Shown: piece by piece, positions 34,286 through 43,665 of the stretch
How the letters are laid out: every line of letters starts with the position of its first letter
Numbering within the stretch: position 1 is the stretch's first letter
Assembly (NCBI RefSeq): GCF_000374585.1
Contig: NZ_KB894648.1
Location: forward strand, 134,171-198,170
Length of the DNA: 64,000 nucleotides
Origin: Phocaeicola barnesiae DSM 18169 = JCM 13652
GTDB lineage: Bacteria; Bacteroidota; Bacteroidia; Bacteroidales; Bacteroidaceae
Direction: 5' to 3'
Position numbers and translations under genes: made by a program
Notes under the pieces: model-generated
What the model was told of the DNA's origin: nothing
The model's database searches: none
Seen by the model: only the letters and a program-made list of their open reading frames with translations

Positions 34286-37200
34286 GCTTCTTCCTCCTTT
34301 TTAAGACGGTTGGTTGAAATGTAGGAATAGATGGCGGGTACGATGAACATCGTCAGGAAGGTAGATACCAGCATACCGCCCACTACGGCATTACCCATGG
34401 CGATACGTTGGTTGGCTCCTTCTCCGCTGGCGAACATCAATGGGAGCAAGCCCAGGATGGTCGAGGCACTCGTCATCAGAATGGGGCGTAGACGTTGCAG
34501 GGAAGCATCCTTGATGGCCTGCATCTTGTCTTCACCCGCTTCCTGTTTCTGGTTGGCGAATTCCACAATCAGGATACCGTTCTTGGCTACCAGACCAATC
34601 AGCATGATGATACCGATTTGGCTGAAGATGTTCATGGTGATGCCGCCGAAGTGCATGAACACCAGGGCACCGGCGATGGCCAGCGGTACGGTGAGCATGA
34701 TGATGAGCGGGTCTTTGAAGCTCTCGAACTGGGCGGAAAGAATCAGGTAAATCAATACCAGAGCCAGGATGAAGGCGAACATCAGGCTGGAGGAGCTTTC
34801 CCGGTAGTCTTTCGAATCACCCGACAGGGCGGTACGGAAAGTATCGTCCAAAGTCTGGGCCGCTATCTTGTCCATTTCTTCCAGTCCCTCGCCGATGGTC
34901 TTTCCTTCGGCCAGTCCGGCAGAGATGGTGGCAGAGATGAACCGGTTATAGTGGTAGAGTTTCGGAGGAGTGATGGATTCCACGAAGTCTACCAGGTTGT
35001 CCAGCTGGATCATTTCTCCGTTGTCGCTCCGGATATAGATGGACTTGATGTTCGACGGCTGGTTCCGTTGCTGGCGGTTGAATTGGCCCAGAATCTCGTA
35101 TTGCTTGCCGTTCATGTAGAAATATCCCATACGTTGGCCGCTCAATCCGTATTGCAGGACCGAGGCGATGTCTTTTACGGTGACGCCCATGGTTCCGGCC
35201 TTGTCGCGGTTGATGTTCACACGCATTTCCGGGCTACTGAACTTCAGGTCCACGTCCGCCATCTGGAAGGTCGGGTTGTCATATACCGCATTCAGGAATT
35301 TGGGCAACACTTCTTCCAGCTTTTCGATGCTGACCGCCTGGAGCACGTACTGGATAGGCATGCTACTCCGCCGGCCTCCGAACGAAGATTGTTGCTGGAC
35401 GAAGGAACGGGCTTTCGTCTTGGTCTTGATAGCCTTCGAAATCTTTTCGGCTACTTCCATCTGGGTATAGTCACGGTCTTTGATGTCCTTCAGGGTGATA
35501 CGGATGTTTCCGCTACCGCTCGATACACGGGCGGTGACAGACTGGGCGTCGGGAACAATGGAATCTACCAGCAGGTTGATGTCTTCTGTATAGTCGCGCA
35601 GGTATTCGTAGCTCACTCCTTCGGCTCCTTTCGTATTGATGTTGATTTGCGAACGGTCTTCCAGCGGAGCCATTTCGGCCGGAATCTTGTTCCAGAGATA
35701 ACCGATGAGCACCAGGGTGAGGAGGGTGAACGGAATGGCAATGACCCTTCGTTTCAGGAAACTTTCCAGGGCCTTGGAGTAGACGCGGTTCAAGCCTTCG
35801 AAGAACGGTTCCGTCTTCCGGTAGAACCAGCTCTGTTTTTCCCGCTTCAGCAGCAGTTTGGTGGATAGCATCGGGGTAAAGGTCAGTGCCACGAAAGATG
35901 AGATGATGACGGAACCTGCCACTACGAAGCTGAACTCGCGGAACAGACGTCCGCTGGTACCTTCCATGAAGACGATAGGCAGGAACACGGCCACCAGGGT
36001 GACGGTGGTGGAGATGACGGCGAAGAAGATTTCCTTCGCTCCCTCGATACCCGCGTCGAAAGGTTTCATGCCCCGTTCGATGCGGATGTAAATGTTTTCG
36101 GTCATGACGATGGCATCGTCCACCACCAGACCTACGGACAAGACGACGGCCAACATGGTAAGCACATTGATGGAGAAGCCCGCCACGTACATCACGAAGA
36201 AGGCACCGATCAGGGATACCGGAATCACGATGCAGGGCACCAAGGTGACACGCCAGTCGCGCAGGAAGAGGAAGATGATGATGATTACCAGTACAAATGC
36301 CTCGTAGACGGTACTCTCTACCTCGGCGATGGAGGCCCGGATGAACTTGGTGTTATCGAATCCGTAGCTGAAGTCTACGTCGTCCGGTAAGTCTTTCCGC
36401 ATCTGTTCCATACGTTCGTATACGGCATCGGCTATCTCGATGTGGTTTGCTCCCGGTTGAGGGATGACTACGACACCCACCATCGGCACGCCGTTCATCT
36501 TCATGTAACTCTTCAGGTCGGCAGCACCCAATTCGGCATAGCCGATATCGCTCAGACGGATAATCTGGCCGTCCACTTCCTTGATGACTACGTTGTTGAA
36601 TTCTTCGGCGGAGTGCATCTGTCCCATGGTACGCAGGGTAAGTTCCACGGTATTTCCTTCGATGCTACCCGATGGAAGTTCCACGTTCTCGTTGTCCATG
36701 GCGTTTTTGATGTCCACGGGGGTGATGCCGTAGCCTGCCATGCGTACCGGGTCCAGCCAGAGACGCATGGAGTAACGTTTTTCTCCCCAGATGGATACAC
36801 TACTTACATCCGAGATGGTCTGGAGTTGCTCCTTCACGGTCAGGTCGGCTATTTCGCTCAGTTCCAGAAGCGAACGGCTGTTGCTCTGGATGGCTACCAT
36901 CAGGATAGGGCTGGCGTCTGCATCGGCCTTCGACACGGTAGGAGGGTCGCAATCGCGGGGCAGGTAGCGCTGGGCACGCGAAACCTTGTCGCGCACGTCG
37001 TTGGCGGCCGTTTCCAGGTCGACGGACAATTCAAACTCTACGGTAATGCGGCATTGTCCCTGTTGGCTCACGCTGGAAAGGGAACGGATGCCCGGAATAC
37101 CGTTGATGTTCTGTTCCAGGGGTTCGGTTATCTGGTTCTCGATGACGTCGGCATTGGCTCCCGAATAGCTACAGGTTACGGAGATAATCGGATTGTCGAC

Positions 37201-37317
37201 CGACGGGTATTCACGTACTCCCAGGGTGGTATACCCAATCATACCGAACAGCAGGATGATGACGGTCAATACCGTGGCGAGTACGGGTCGGCGGATACTA
37301 AGTTCGGAAATGTTCAT
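34282..37317 (-). CDS. RND-family efflux pump inner-membrane subunit (AcrB/MexB type)
   Basis: A 1011-residue proton-driven pump with twelve membrane spans and two large periplasmic loops. The start MNISELSIRRPVLATVLTV and the pattern GVREYPSVDNPIISVTCSY are typical of the HAE1 group. The proton-relay Asp pair is in VGLVVDDAIVMTENI. The C-terminal half has IIMLIGLVAKNGILIVEFAN. Substrate cannot be stated; such pumps expel bile salts, drugs or dyes. It lies between adaptor (12 bp) and TolC-type channel. Confidence 0.94.
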   Translation of the reverse strand: MNISELSIRRPVLATVLTVIILLFGMIGYTTLGVREYPSVDNPIISVTCSYSGANADVIENQITEPLEQNINGIPGIRSLSSVSQQGQCRITVEFELSVDLETAANDVRDKVSRAQRYLPRDCDPPTVSKADADASPILMVAIQSNSRSLLELSEIADLTVKEQLQTISDVSSVSIWGEKRYSMRLWLDPVRMAGYGITPVDIKNAMDNENVELPSGSIEGNTVELTLRTMGQMHSAEEFNNVVIKEVDGQIIRLSDIGYAELGAADLKSYMKMNGVPMVGVVVIPQPGANHIEIADAVYERMEQMRKDLPDDVDFSYGFDNTKFIRASIAEVESTVYEAFVLVIIIIFLFLRDWRVTLVPCIVIPVSLIGAFFVMYVAGFSINVLTMLAVVLSVGLVVDDAIVMTENIYIRIERGMKPFDAGIEGAKEIFFAVISTTVTLVAVFLPIVFMEGTSGRLFREFSFVVAGSVIISSFVALTFTPMLSTKLLLKREKQSWFYRKTEPFFEGLNRVYSKALESFLKRRVIAIPFTLLTLVLIGYLWNKIPAEMAPLEDRSQININTKGAEGVSYEYLRDYTEDINLLVDSIVPDAQSVTARVSSGSGNIRITLKDIKDRDYTQMEVAEKISKAIKTKTKARSFVQQQSSFGGRRSSMPIQYVLQAVSIEKLEEVLPKFLNAVYDNPTFQMADVDLKFSSPEMRVNINRDKAGTMGVTVKDIASVLQYGLSGQRMGYFYMNGKQYEILGQFNRQQRNQPSNIKSIYIRSDNGEMIQLDNLVDFVESITPPKLYHYNRFISATISAGLAEGKTIGEGLEEMDKIAAQTLDDTFRTALSGDSKDYRESSSSLMFAFILALVLIYLILSAQFESFKDPLIIMLTVPLAIAGALVFMHFGGITMNIFSQIGIIMLIGLVAKNGILIVEFANQKQEAGEDKMQAIKDASLQRLRPILMTSASTILGLLPLMFASGEGANQRIAMGNAVVGGMLVSTFLTMFIVPAIYSYISTNRLKKEEEA

Positions 37318-37329
37318 AAGGCTCCCGGT

Positions 37330-38409
37330 TTAGTTGATGTTGTCGAGGATGACCGGCATGCCGGTACGGAGTTGCAGGGTACCTGTCGTCAGGATGGTAT
37401 CACCGATGGCCAGTCCGCGCAGAATCTGAACCTCGGCTTCGGTGCGGATACCGATTTCCACGTCCACCGGTTGGGCCAGGCCGTTCCGGTAGACGAATAC
37501 CTTGTTCTGACCCATTTCCGGCACGATGGCTTCGGACGGGATGGCGATGGCATCCTTGATTTCGTTCTGACTCAGTTCGATGCTGGCATAGCGTCCGGGA
37601 AGGAGTTCTCCTTGTTTATTCGGATAGATGGCACGTACGTTCAAGGTATGGGTAGAGGGGTCGATACTGGATTCGGTGGCGTAGACCTGTGCCTGGTAGG
37701 CATCCAGTTTCCCTTCAACCTTGAAGGAGAGGTTGGCGCCTTTCCGGATTTGTCGGGCATAACGTTCCGGCACGGCGAATTCCACTTTCAACGGAGTGAT
37801 TCGGGTCAGTTTGGCCACCACGACACTGGGTGAGGCGTATGCTCCCGTACTTACCTGGCGCAGACCGATGACACCGTCGAACGGGGCACGCAGCTCGGTC
37901 AGTTCGATGCTGGCTTTCACGTTTTCGATGTCGGCATTCAGGGTTGCCAGTTCGGTTTTCACCTGTTCGTAGGCTTCCTTGCTGACCGCGTCACGCTGGA
38001 GCAGGGCATTCTGGCGGAACACACGGTCTTCGGCCAATGGCATCTGGGCTTCCAGACGGTCCAGTTGGGCCTGTAGCTGACGGTCGTTCACCTTGGCCAG
38101 CAATTGTCCTTTGTTGACAAAAGTACCTTCGGTGAAGAAGATATCCACAATTTTTCCGGAGGTTTCAAAAGACAGGTCTACTTCCTCGTCCGGTATCAGT
38201 TTACCGCTCACGAACAGTTTGTCGGTCAGCAGATGAGGCTTGATAATTTGGGCGTTGACGTTGAGTGAGTTTTTCTTGGTAGTGGTCGGCTTCTGTTGTT
38301 CCACTTCGGCCAGTTCGTCGTTGGTTCTCGGTACGAAGGTATGGATGGCCAGTCCGATCAGGCCGATACCAATCAGTGCGACGATTCCCCATTTGATTCG
38401 TTTATCCAT
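37330..38409 (-). CDS. RND efflux periplasmic adaptor (membrane fusion protein)
   Basis: A 359-residue HlyD/AcrA-family protein, anchored by one N-terminal helix (WGIVALIGIGLIGLAIHTF). Domains in order: beta-barrel and lipoyl half (VSGKLIPDEEVDLSFETSGKI as two parts), a coiled-coil hairpin (about residues 110-165), lipoyl second half with LRAPFDGVIGLRQVSTGAY, beta-barrel, and membrane-proximal domain. First gene of the efflux operon. The 470-bp region upstream carries a 22-bp repeat array. Confidence 0.93.
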   Translation of the reverse strand: MDKRIKWGIVALIGIGLIGLAIHTFVPRTNDELAEVEQQKPTTTKKNSLNVNAQIIKPHLLTDKLFVSGKLIPDEEVDLSFETSGKIVDIFFTEGTFVNKGQLLAKVNDRQLQAQLDRLEAQMPLAEDRVFRQNALLQRDAVSKEAYEQVKTELATLNADIENVKASIELTELRAPFDGVIGLRQVSTGAYASPSVVVAKLTRITPLKVEFAVPERYARQIRKGANLSFKVEGKLDAYQAQVYATESSIDPSTHTLNVRAIYPNKQGELLPGRYASIELSQNEIKDAIAIPSEAIVPEMGQNKVFVYRNGLAQPVDVEIGIRTEAEVQILRGLAIGDTILTTGTLQLRTGMPVILDNIN

Positions 38410-38510
38410 GTGTTTTTCAGGTATAGATGAAACAATATATTAATTCTAACCGATTATTCAGAAAAGGTTACGGAAGCGGTCTGGTTGTTCCAGAGAGCTG
38501 CCGGAATTGG

Positions 38511-38620
38511 AAACGAACGTTTGTTTGACTTGAAACGAACGTATGTCTTGTCTTAAACGAACGTTCATTTTACTTGAAACGAACGTTTGTTCTGTATCAA
38601 ACGAACGTTTGTTTTTCTAT
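38511..38620. repeat. Tandem 22-bp dyad array A, five units
   Basis: Five head-to-tail units of exactly 22 bp start at 38511, 38533, 38555, 38577 and 38599. Each opens with AAACGAACGT; three units read AAACGAACGTTTGTT, the others differ by one to three bases there. The last six bases vary. Shifted by one base, each is a dyad of the form (N)AAACG-N6-YGTTT(N) plus 4 bp. The same arrangement recurs at 54519-54628. No coding frame or known site family explains it. Confidence 0.85.
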
Positions 38621-38816
38621 TTTTTCAAATGTCCACACTTCGGTAGATTCCGTCTTTAGTGTTTCTTTACTGTCAAAAAATCTCCGTCAGGTACGGAACA
38701 TGTTTCATTTCCGCCTATTTTCTGATTTTTTTATGATGATAAAGGTAGTGAAAGGTTTAAAAGAAATCTCCTGTTTTTACATTTATTTAGCATAAAGTTG
38801 TGGAGAATAAAAGAAA

Positions 38817-38856
38817 GACCGCCCTTCTCCGGGGAAATTACCGGGAAAGGACGGTC
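38817..38856 (-). terminator. Terminator of the M28 peptidase gene
   Basis: GACCG...CGGTC hairpin (38817-38856) with inner CCTT/AAGG and CCGG/CCGG pairing, followed on the minus strand by TTTCTTTTATT. Confidence 0.75.
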
Positions 38857-38879
38857 GTGTACGTCTTTATCGGACGGGA

Positions 38880-39923
38880 TTATTTCTTGCTGGAAGAGAA
38901 GTCTTCGTTGGCCATTTTCCACATGCCGAGGAAAGAAGCCTTGGTGATTTCCACCAGTTTGTCGTAGTTGATTTTATCGGCTTCGTCGCCCGGCAGGTGA
39001 TAGTCCGGATGGCCGTCGGTATGATACCACATGATGGGGATACCCAGTTTGGCGAAAGTACCGTTGTCGCTACCTCCCACCGGATTGTCCCATGGACGGT
39101 AGTCCGGTTCCAGTTGCAGGCTGTATTTCTGGACGTCCTGTTTCAGCCAGTCGCCGAAGGCCGGTGTGCTTTCGGTGTAGAAGTAAACCACATGTTTCGG
39201 TTTGGCTTCATTGTTGTTGCGGCCTACCATGTCGAAGTTCAGGTAACCTTTCACTTTCTGGATTTCAGGGTAAGTCATGGCAAAGTAGCGTGAGCCCAGC
39301 AGCCCTTTTTCCTCGCCGTCCCAGAAGGCGAAGATAACAGTACGTTCCGGTTGTTGTCCGGTAGCCAGGAAGGCACGTACAATCTGAAGTCCGGCGGCTA
39401 CACCCGAAGCGTTGTCGTCCGCACCGTTGTAAATCTTGTCACCGTCCAGCATCGGGTCGTAGCCGATGTGGTCGTAATGTGCGCCCAGGATAACGATTTC
39501 GTCGGTCCGTTTTCCTTCAATCTTTACCAGGATGTTGCGCATGTTGTATTTCTGGTGTACGCCTTTGGCCTTGATGGCGGCGATAGAGTCCGGATGAATC
39601 TGTAGTTTGCCCGGTCTCTGACGTTCCACGCGATAGGCTTCGAACGGCTGGAAGTAGTCGTCGAACACGGGTTGTAATCCCCATTGTTGCAACAGCGATA
39701 CGATGTAGTTTCCAGCGATGCGTCCGCCTTTCCAGCCGGCTTCGCGGCCTTCCAGTTCATCGGAGGCAAGGAATCCTACCAGTGATTGGGCACTCAGTTT
39801 GTTGATGGAAGCCAACCCTTTTTCTTCGGCGGTCGGTTTCTTGGGCGATGCGGCTTGTAGCTGCGGTGCCGCCAGTAGACACGCAATTGCGATGACTAAG
39901 GTGTAAATCAGTTTGTTTCTCAT
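38880..39923 (-). CDS. M28-family zinc aminopeptidase, exported
   Basis: A 347-residue protein with a cleavable signal (ACLLAAPQLQAAS) and a full M28 metal site: GAHYDHIG (His149), NGADDNASG (Asp169/170), WDGEEKGLLGS (Glu204/205), NFDMVGR (Asp231) and DYHLPGDEADKINYD (His309). It should remove N-terminal residues from peptides, in the periplasm or outside. No lipobox. It follows rsgA by 99 bp and may be read through with it. Confidence 0.92.
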   Translation of the reverse strand: MRNKLIYTLVIAIACLLAAPQLQAASPKKPTAEEKGLASINKLSAQSLVGFLASDELEGREAGWKGGRIAGNYIVSLLQQWGLQPVFDDYFQPFEAYRVERQRPGKLQIHPDSIAAIKAKGVHQKYNMRNILVKIEGKRTDEIVILGAHYDHIGYDPMLDGDKIYNGADDNASGVAAGLQIVRAFLATGQQPERTVIFAFWDGEEKGLLGSRYFAMTYPEIQKVKGYLNFDMVGRNNNEAKPKHVVYFYTESTPAFGDWLKQDVQKYSLQLEPDYRPWDNPVGGSDNGTFAKLGIPIMWYHTDGHPDYHLPGDEADKINYDKLVEITKASFLGMWKMANEDFSSSKK

Positions 39924-40022
39924 ATTTTAATAGTTGTTTTCTTTAAGTTGGTTGATTGGAATGGCATTGGCTGGGAATCTTCTTTCAACGGCTCGAGAGC
40001 CTCCCCAGGTATTCAGCCTTCT

Positions 40023-40958
40023 TTAAAAAGCCGAACGGTATTTCCCTTCCTCCTTGTCTTCCAGAATGTTCAGGTATGAGTTATAACGCGACTGGCTGAT
40101 GTAATGGTTTTCCACCGCCTCGCGTACCGCACAGCCCGGCTCGTGGCGGTGGGTGCAGTTCCCGTACTTGCAACGGGCCGAAAATTCGAAAATCTCCTTG
40201 AAGTAATGTCCTACTTCCTCGTCCTTCATGTCGAAGGTACCGAATCCTTTGATGCCCGGTGTGTCGATGATGTAGCCGTTTTCGCCGAGGGGATACATTT
40301 CAGAAAAAGTGGTGGTGTGCATACCCTTGTTGTGTACCGATGAGATTTCCCCTGTCTTGAGTTGCTGGTCGGGGAGCAGGTAGTTGATGAGGGTTGATTT
40401 CCCAACGCCCGAGTGTCCTGAGAAGAGGGTTATTTTGCCTTGCAGGTCTTCTTTCAGTGCATCGACACCTTCGCCGTTTGCGGCCGAAATCCGGTAACAC
40501 GGATAGCCGATGTGTGTGTAGAGGTTCACCAGTCCGTCCAGGTAGCGCAGTTCGTCTTCGGAATACAGGTCTACCTTGTTGAATACCAGATTGACCGGCA
40601 CCCGGTACGCTTCGGCCGAAGCCAGGAAACGGTCGATGAAAGTGGTCGAGGTTTCCGGATAGTTCACCGTGACTACCAGCATGCACGCGTCTACATTGGC
40701 CGCGATGATGTGCGATTGTTTCGAGAGATTCGAAGCCCGTCGGATAATGTAGTTCTTGCGGTCTTCTATTTCGGTGATGAACGCGGTGCCTTCGGCGTTC
40801 GGAACGATACATACCCGGTCGCCCACGGCTATCGGGTTGGTGCTGCGGATTCCTTTCAGACGGAAATTACCTTTGATTTTACATTCCACCAGGGCTCCGT
40901 CGTCGGTCTTTACCACGTACCAGCTTCCTGTATTCTTGATGACTAAGCCTTTATCCAA
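40023..40958 (-). CDS. rsgA: Ribosome small subunit-dependent GTPase RsgA
   Basis: A 311-residue circularly permuted GTPase that checks and releases factors during late 30S assembly. Domains in order: OB fold (1-70), G domain with NKVD (127-130) before the P-loop GHSGVGKST (181-189) and DTPGIKGFG (233-241), then a zinc finger with Cys263, Cys268, His270 and Cys276 ([14 protein letters not shown]). The order G4-G1-G3 is the family hallmark. Confidence 0.96.
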   Translation of the reverse strand: MDKGLVIKNTGSWYVVKTDDGALVECKIKGNFRLKGIRSTNPIAVGDRVCIVPNAEGTAFITEIEDRKNYIIRRASNLSKQSHIIAANVDACMLVVTVNYPETSTTFIDRFLASAEAYRVPVNLVFNKVDLYSEDELRYLDGLVNLYTHIGYPCYRISAANGEGVDALKEDLQGKITLFSGHSGVGKSTLINYLLPDQQLKTGEISSVHNKGMHTTTFSEMYPLGENGYIIDTPGIKGFGTFDMKDEEVGHYFKEIFEFSARCKYGNCTHRHEPGCAVREAVENHYISQSRYNSYLNILEDKEEGKYRSAF

Positions 40959-41003
40959 TGCTGTTTCAGATTTTTAGGGATGATATATTTCGGTCAACCA
41001 TAA

Positions 41004-41045
41004 ACCGACAAAAGCCGGCTTCCGGATGAAAGCCAGCTTTGTCGG
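41004..41045 (-). terminator. Terminator hairpin after frr
   Basis: Arms of 17-18 bases (ACCGACAAAAGCCGGCTT and a complement with one bulge and one G-T pair) at 41004-41021 and 41029-41045, beginning 13 bp after the frr stop. Confidence 0.75.
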
Positions 41046-41058
41046 TCGGGTTATGCGT

Positions 41059-41619
41059 TTATACGGTCATGATTTCCTTGTCTTTGGCAGCCAGCATGTC
41101 GTCTATCTGTTTGATATACTTGTCATGCACTTTCTGTAATTTGGCTTCGCCGTTTTTCTGCTCGTCTTCCGGCATACCGTCTTTTACGGCCTTTTTCAGG
41201 GCATCGATGGCGTCACGGCGTGCGTTGCGGACACTTACTTTGGCTGTTTCGGCTTCACCTTTACATTGTTTGGCCAGTTGTTTACGGCGTTCCTCGGTCA
41301 ATGGAGGAATACCCAGACGGATGATTTCACCGTTGTTTTCCGGCATGATTCCCAGTTCGGAGTCGATGATGGCCTTTTCGATGATGCGGAACATGCTCTT
41401 GTCCCACGGCTTGATGGCGATGCTGCGTGCATCGGGAGTTGTAACAGCCGCTACATTATTGATAGGTACCATGCTTCCGTAAGAGTCTACGCGGATGCCG
41501 TCCAACAGACGGATATCGGCTTTACCGGCACGGATGTGAGCCAGTGCATCGTCCAGATACATCACTGCCATATCCATTTTCTCTTCAGCTTCGCTGATAA
41601 TAGTCTTTGAGTCTGCCAT
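41059..41619 (-). CDS. frr: Ribosome recycling factor
   Basis: A 186-residue protein of the normal RRF length that, with EF-G, splits the post-termination ribosome. Recognisable stretches are [40 protein letters not shown] and [18 protein letters not shown]. It is a single-gene unit with its own promoter (41674-41704) and terminator. Confidence 0.97.
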   Translation of the reverse strand: MADSKTIISEAEEKMDMAVMYLDDALAHIRAGKADIRLLDGIRVDSYGSMVPINNVAAVTTPDARSIAIKPWDKSMFRIIEKAIIDSELGIMPENNGEIIRLGIPPLTEERRKQLAKQCKGEAETAKVSVRNARRDAIDALKKAVKDGMPEDEQKNGEAKLQKVHDKYIKQIDDMLAAKDKEIMTV

Positions 41620-41673
41620 ATATTCTTCAGTTTTTTAAAAGTTATGCAATTATAAAATAAGATTTTAGGTGAA

Positions 41674-41704
41674 CAAAAGTAGGTTATTTTTTGCTCTTTT
41701 GCAA
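41674..41704 (-). promoter_or_regulatory. Promoter of frr
   Basis: TTG, 20-bp spacer, TACTTTTG on the minus strand; the -7 box lies 55 bases before the ATG. Confidence 0.65.
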
Positions 41705-41781
41705 CACTTCCACTTATTTAATCGTTGCATCTTGTGCTTTCAAGGCCTGAAGTTTCCGTTAACGTCTTTCTTCCGAAGCGG

Positions 41782-42672
41782 TTAGTACATCTCTTCGATA
41801 CCTTCGGCCGAGGTCTCGATGCCGAACATAATCCGTTTCCAGCCCAGGTAGAGCAACCAGATGGAAATCATGGAGATGAAGGCGCTGATGGTAAGGCCGT
41901 ACTCCGGAATGAGGATGGTCAGTGCGCCGATGACAAGCAGAATCATGCTGGTTTTCAGGTTGGCTGCTCCCCGTTGGCCTTCAGTACCGATGGCCAGCGA
42001 ATTACGCAACGAGCAGTAGCCCGAATATTGTACGATGAAGGCGAGGGTAGCCAAGGTAACGGTAACGACGGTTCCTATCCAGGGGACGAAGCGGAACAGG
42101 ATACCGATGATACAGAGGGCTACGGCAATGGTCAGCTTGGTCACGCCGGCCAATCCTGCGCTATCGAGCGAAACCTTGATTTTTTTCAATCCCACCAGGT
42201 AGATGATTAGTCCTACCAGTGCGGCTACGTGGGTCAGGAAAGAATTGCCTATCATGTCGAAAATGTAGAGCAGTACCGCCATCGAGATGAGGTAAGCTCC
42301 CTGGGTACCCCGTTCTTTCCACTTGATATGCAGACTCTTTTCACTCATGCACAGGGCGATGATGAGCAGTATCAGTCCGGCATATTCCATCCAGATGGGT
42401 AGCCCGATGGCTGATACCAGTACGATGATAAGTCCCAGTCCCGAGATAGCCATGAAGCCGGTGGAGATGTGTTTGGAGCCTTGCATGGCATACAGTTGGT
42501 AAAGGGCTCCTCCTCCGGTGATGGTCGCGATAATCTTGCAGGCAATCATCGGGAGGTTGAAGTTGTAGTCGAAAAGGAGTTGCATGAAGTCAAACTCCGG
42601 CAATACGGTCAATGCTGAAAACAGCATGCTGAATTGTAACTGGATGAACAATTCTTTTTTCAGTCGGTCCAT
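41782..42672 (-). CDS. Multi-spanning membrane protein of unknown function
   Basis: A 296-residue protein I do not recognise. It has about eight or nine hydrophobic segments separated by short charged loops (for example SEKSLHIKWKERGTQ and LKKIKVSLDSAG), and an acidic C-terminal tail (SAEGIEEMY). No transporter signature, catalytic motif or signal cleavage site is seen. It stands alone; the 110 bp after it belong to the frr promoter and the 333 bp before it show no clear promoter. Confidence 0.75.
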   Translation of the reverse strand: MDRLKKELFIQLQFSMLFSALTVLPEFDFMQLLFDYNFNLPMIACKIIATITGGGALYQLYAMQGSKHISTGFMAISGLGLIIVLVSAIGLPIWMEYAGLILLIIALCMSEKSLHIKWKERGTQGAYLISMAVLLYIFDMIGNSFLTHVAALVGLIIYLVGLKKIKVSLDSAGLAGVTKLTIAVALCIIGILFRFVPWIGTVVTVTLATLAFIVQYSGYCSLRNSLAIGTEGQRGAANLKTSMILLVIGALTILIPEYGLTISAFISMISIWLLYLGWKRIMFGIETSAEGIEEMY

Positions 42673-43005
42673 AATTTTCTCTTTATAATGAATAGTTTAG
42701 TTTAGCCTATGTCTTGCATACATAATCAATTCACCGGTGCTTTTGTTTGGACTTTCAGACTTATTAAGAAACCGGATTTTGGCGTTTGTCCGCTTTTGAG
42801 TTTTCATGTATATTGACGGGTTGACTACCAGGTACAGGTTCGTCAGATACTGGCTTTGGGGATGGGTTGTGTATCTTGTAGAGGTGAGGTTGGTTCCCCG
42901 GAAAGTTTTCGGATTGAGCGGGCTTTCCGTTTTTGCTTTTAATTTTTAACTCTTAACTTTTAACTGATTCTTTCCTTTTGTCTATTTTTGAAAAAAAATG
43001 AAGCG
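42673..43005. other. Divergent intergenic region, membrane protein / histidine phosphatase
   Basis: 333 bp with no gene seen. Near its right end are short reiterated TTAACT words (42940-42965) and a -7 box TATTTTTG (42983-42990) with a TTTT about 21 bp upstream, serving the phosphatase gene. No equivalent element was found for the leftward gene. Confidence 0.5.
42983..42990 (+). promoter_or_regulatory. -7 box upstream of the histidine phosphatase gene
   Basis: TATTTTTG, a full match to TAnnTTTG, 15 bases before the ATG at 43006. This supports 43006 rather than the in-frame TTG at 42988 as start. Confidence 0.45.
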
Positions 43006-43524
43006 ATGATACAGATGTATTTGGCCCGTCACGGGCAGACAGAAGAGAATGTGAACCGGATATTTCAGGGACAATTGCCCGGACGGCTCACGGAAGAAGG
43101 GAAACGGCAGGCCGTAGCGATGGGAGAGGAGTTGGCCGGTGTATCCCTGGACGCGGTGGTGAGCAGTGATTTACAACGGGTGGTCGATACCGTACAACTG
43201 GCCGTGGGTAACCGTAACTTGCCGTGGGAGAAAAACTCTTTGCTCCGTGAGATAGATTGGGGCTCGTGGACCGGACGTCCCCTGGATTCGGTGGACCGGA
43301 AACATCTTCCGTCTGATGCTGAGACCAAGGAGATGTTGTACGAACGTGCCGGACGTTTTGTGGAATATTTGCGTAAGAATTACGAAGGAAAAAAGGTGCT
43401 CGTGGTGGCACATGGACTGGTGAACCGCTCTATCCAGGCACAGATATTGGGTGTTCCTGCCGACCAGTTACATACCTTGCCTCACATGAAGAATGCCGAG
43501 GTACGGTATTTTGAGATAAATTAA
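43006..43524 (+). CDS. Histidine phosphatase family protein (phosphoglycerate mutase-like)
   Basis: A 172-residue cytoplasmic enzyme. The phosphohistidine motif RHG is at residues 8-10 (YLARHGQTEENVNRIFQG), the second catalytic His is in VLVVAHGLVNRS, and Arg and Glu of the active site lie in VVSSDLQRVVDTVQ and LLREIDWGSW. Members act on sugar phosphates, alpha-ribazole phosphate or other small esters; the substrate cannot be told. Single gene, convergent with pyrH. Confidence 0.9.
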   Translation: MIQMYLARHGQTEENVNRIFQGQLPGRLTEEGKRQAVAMGEELAGVSLDAVVSSDLQRVVDTVQLAVGNRNLPWEKNSLLREIDWGSWTGRPLDSVDRKHLPSDAETKEMLYERAGRFVEYLRKNYEGKKVLVVAHGLVNRSIQAQILGVPADQLHTLPHMKNAEVRYFEIN

Positions 43525-43538
43525 TAATGAAAAACGGA

Positions 43539-43650
43539 GTTCCCAGTGCCTGATAAACCCACTTACCTGTTCAAAATCTATACGGGCGGGTCAACCCCGC
43601 CCATACATTAAAATCTTGGTTCCTGGTTCCCGGTTTCTGATAAACCAACT
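43539..43650. repeat. Imperfect 25-bp direct repeats flanking a REP-like palindrome
   Basis: Copies at 43539-43563 and 43626-43650 agree at 21 of 25 positions (both hold CTGATAAACC). Between them is the palindrome GGGCGGG-TCAAC-CCCGCCC (43584-43602) followed by ATACATTA. The palindrome may also end transcription of the convergent phosphatase and pyrH genes. Confidence 0.6.
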
Positions 43651-43665
43651 CGAAAACTCACAAAC

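Larger units (their letters stand above)
38410..38879. other. Intergenic region between the RND operon and the M28 peptidase gene
   Basis: 470 bp without a gene. It holds the M28 terminator (38817-38856), about 195 bp of AT-rich sequence with only 7-of-8 matches to the -7 consensus (GACATTTG at 38626-38633 and TACCTTTA near 38745, minus strand), and the five-unit 22-bp array at 38511-38620. From the array to the adaptor ATG is 101 bp. Confidence 0.7.

Noticed and set aside
38511-38620. CRISPR array
   Set aside because: The 22-bp period has no constant repeat plus unique 30-bp spacer, the variable part is only about six bases, and no cas gene is present. The same applies to 54519-54628.
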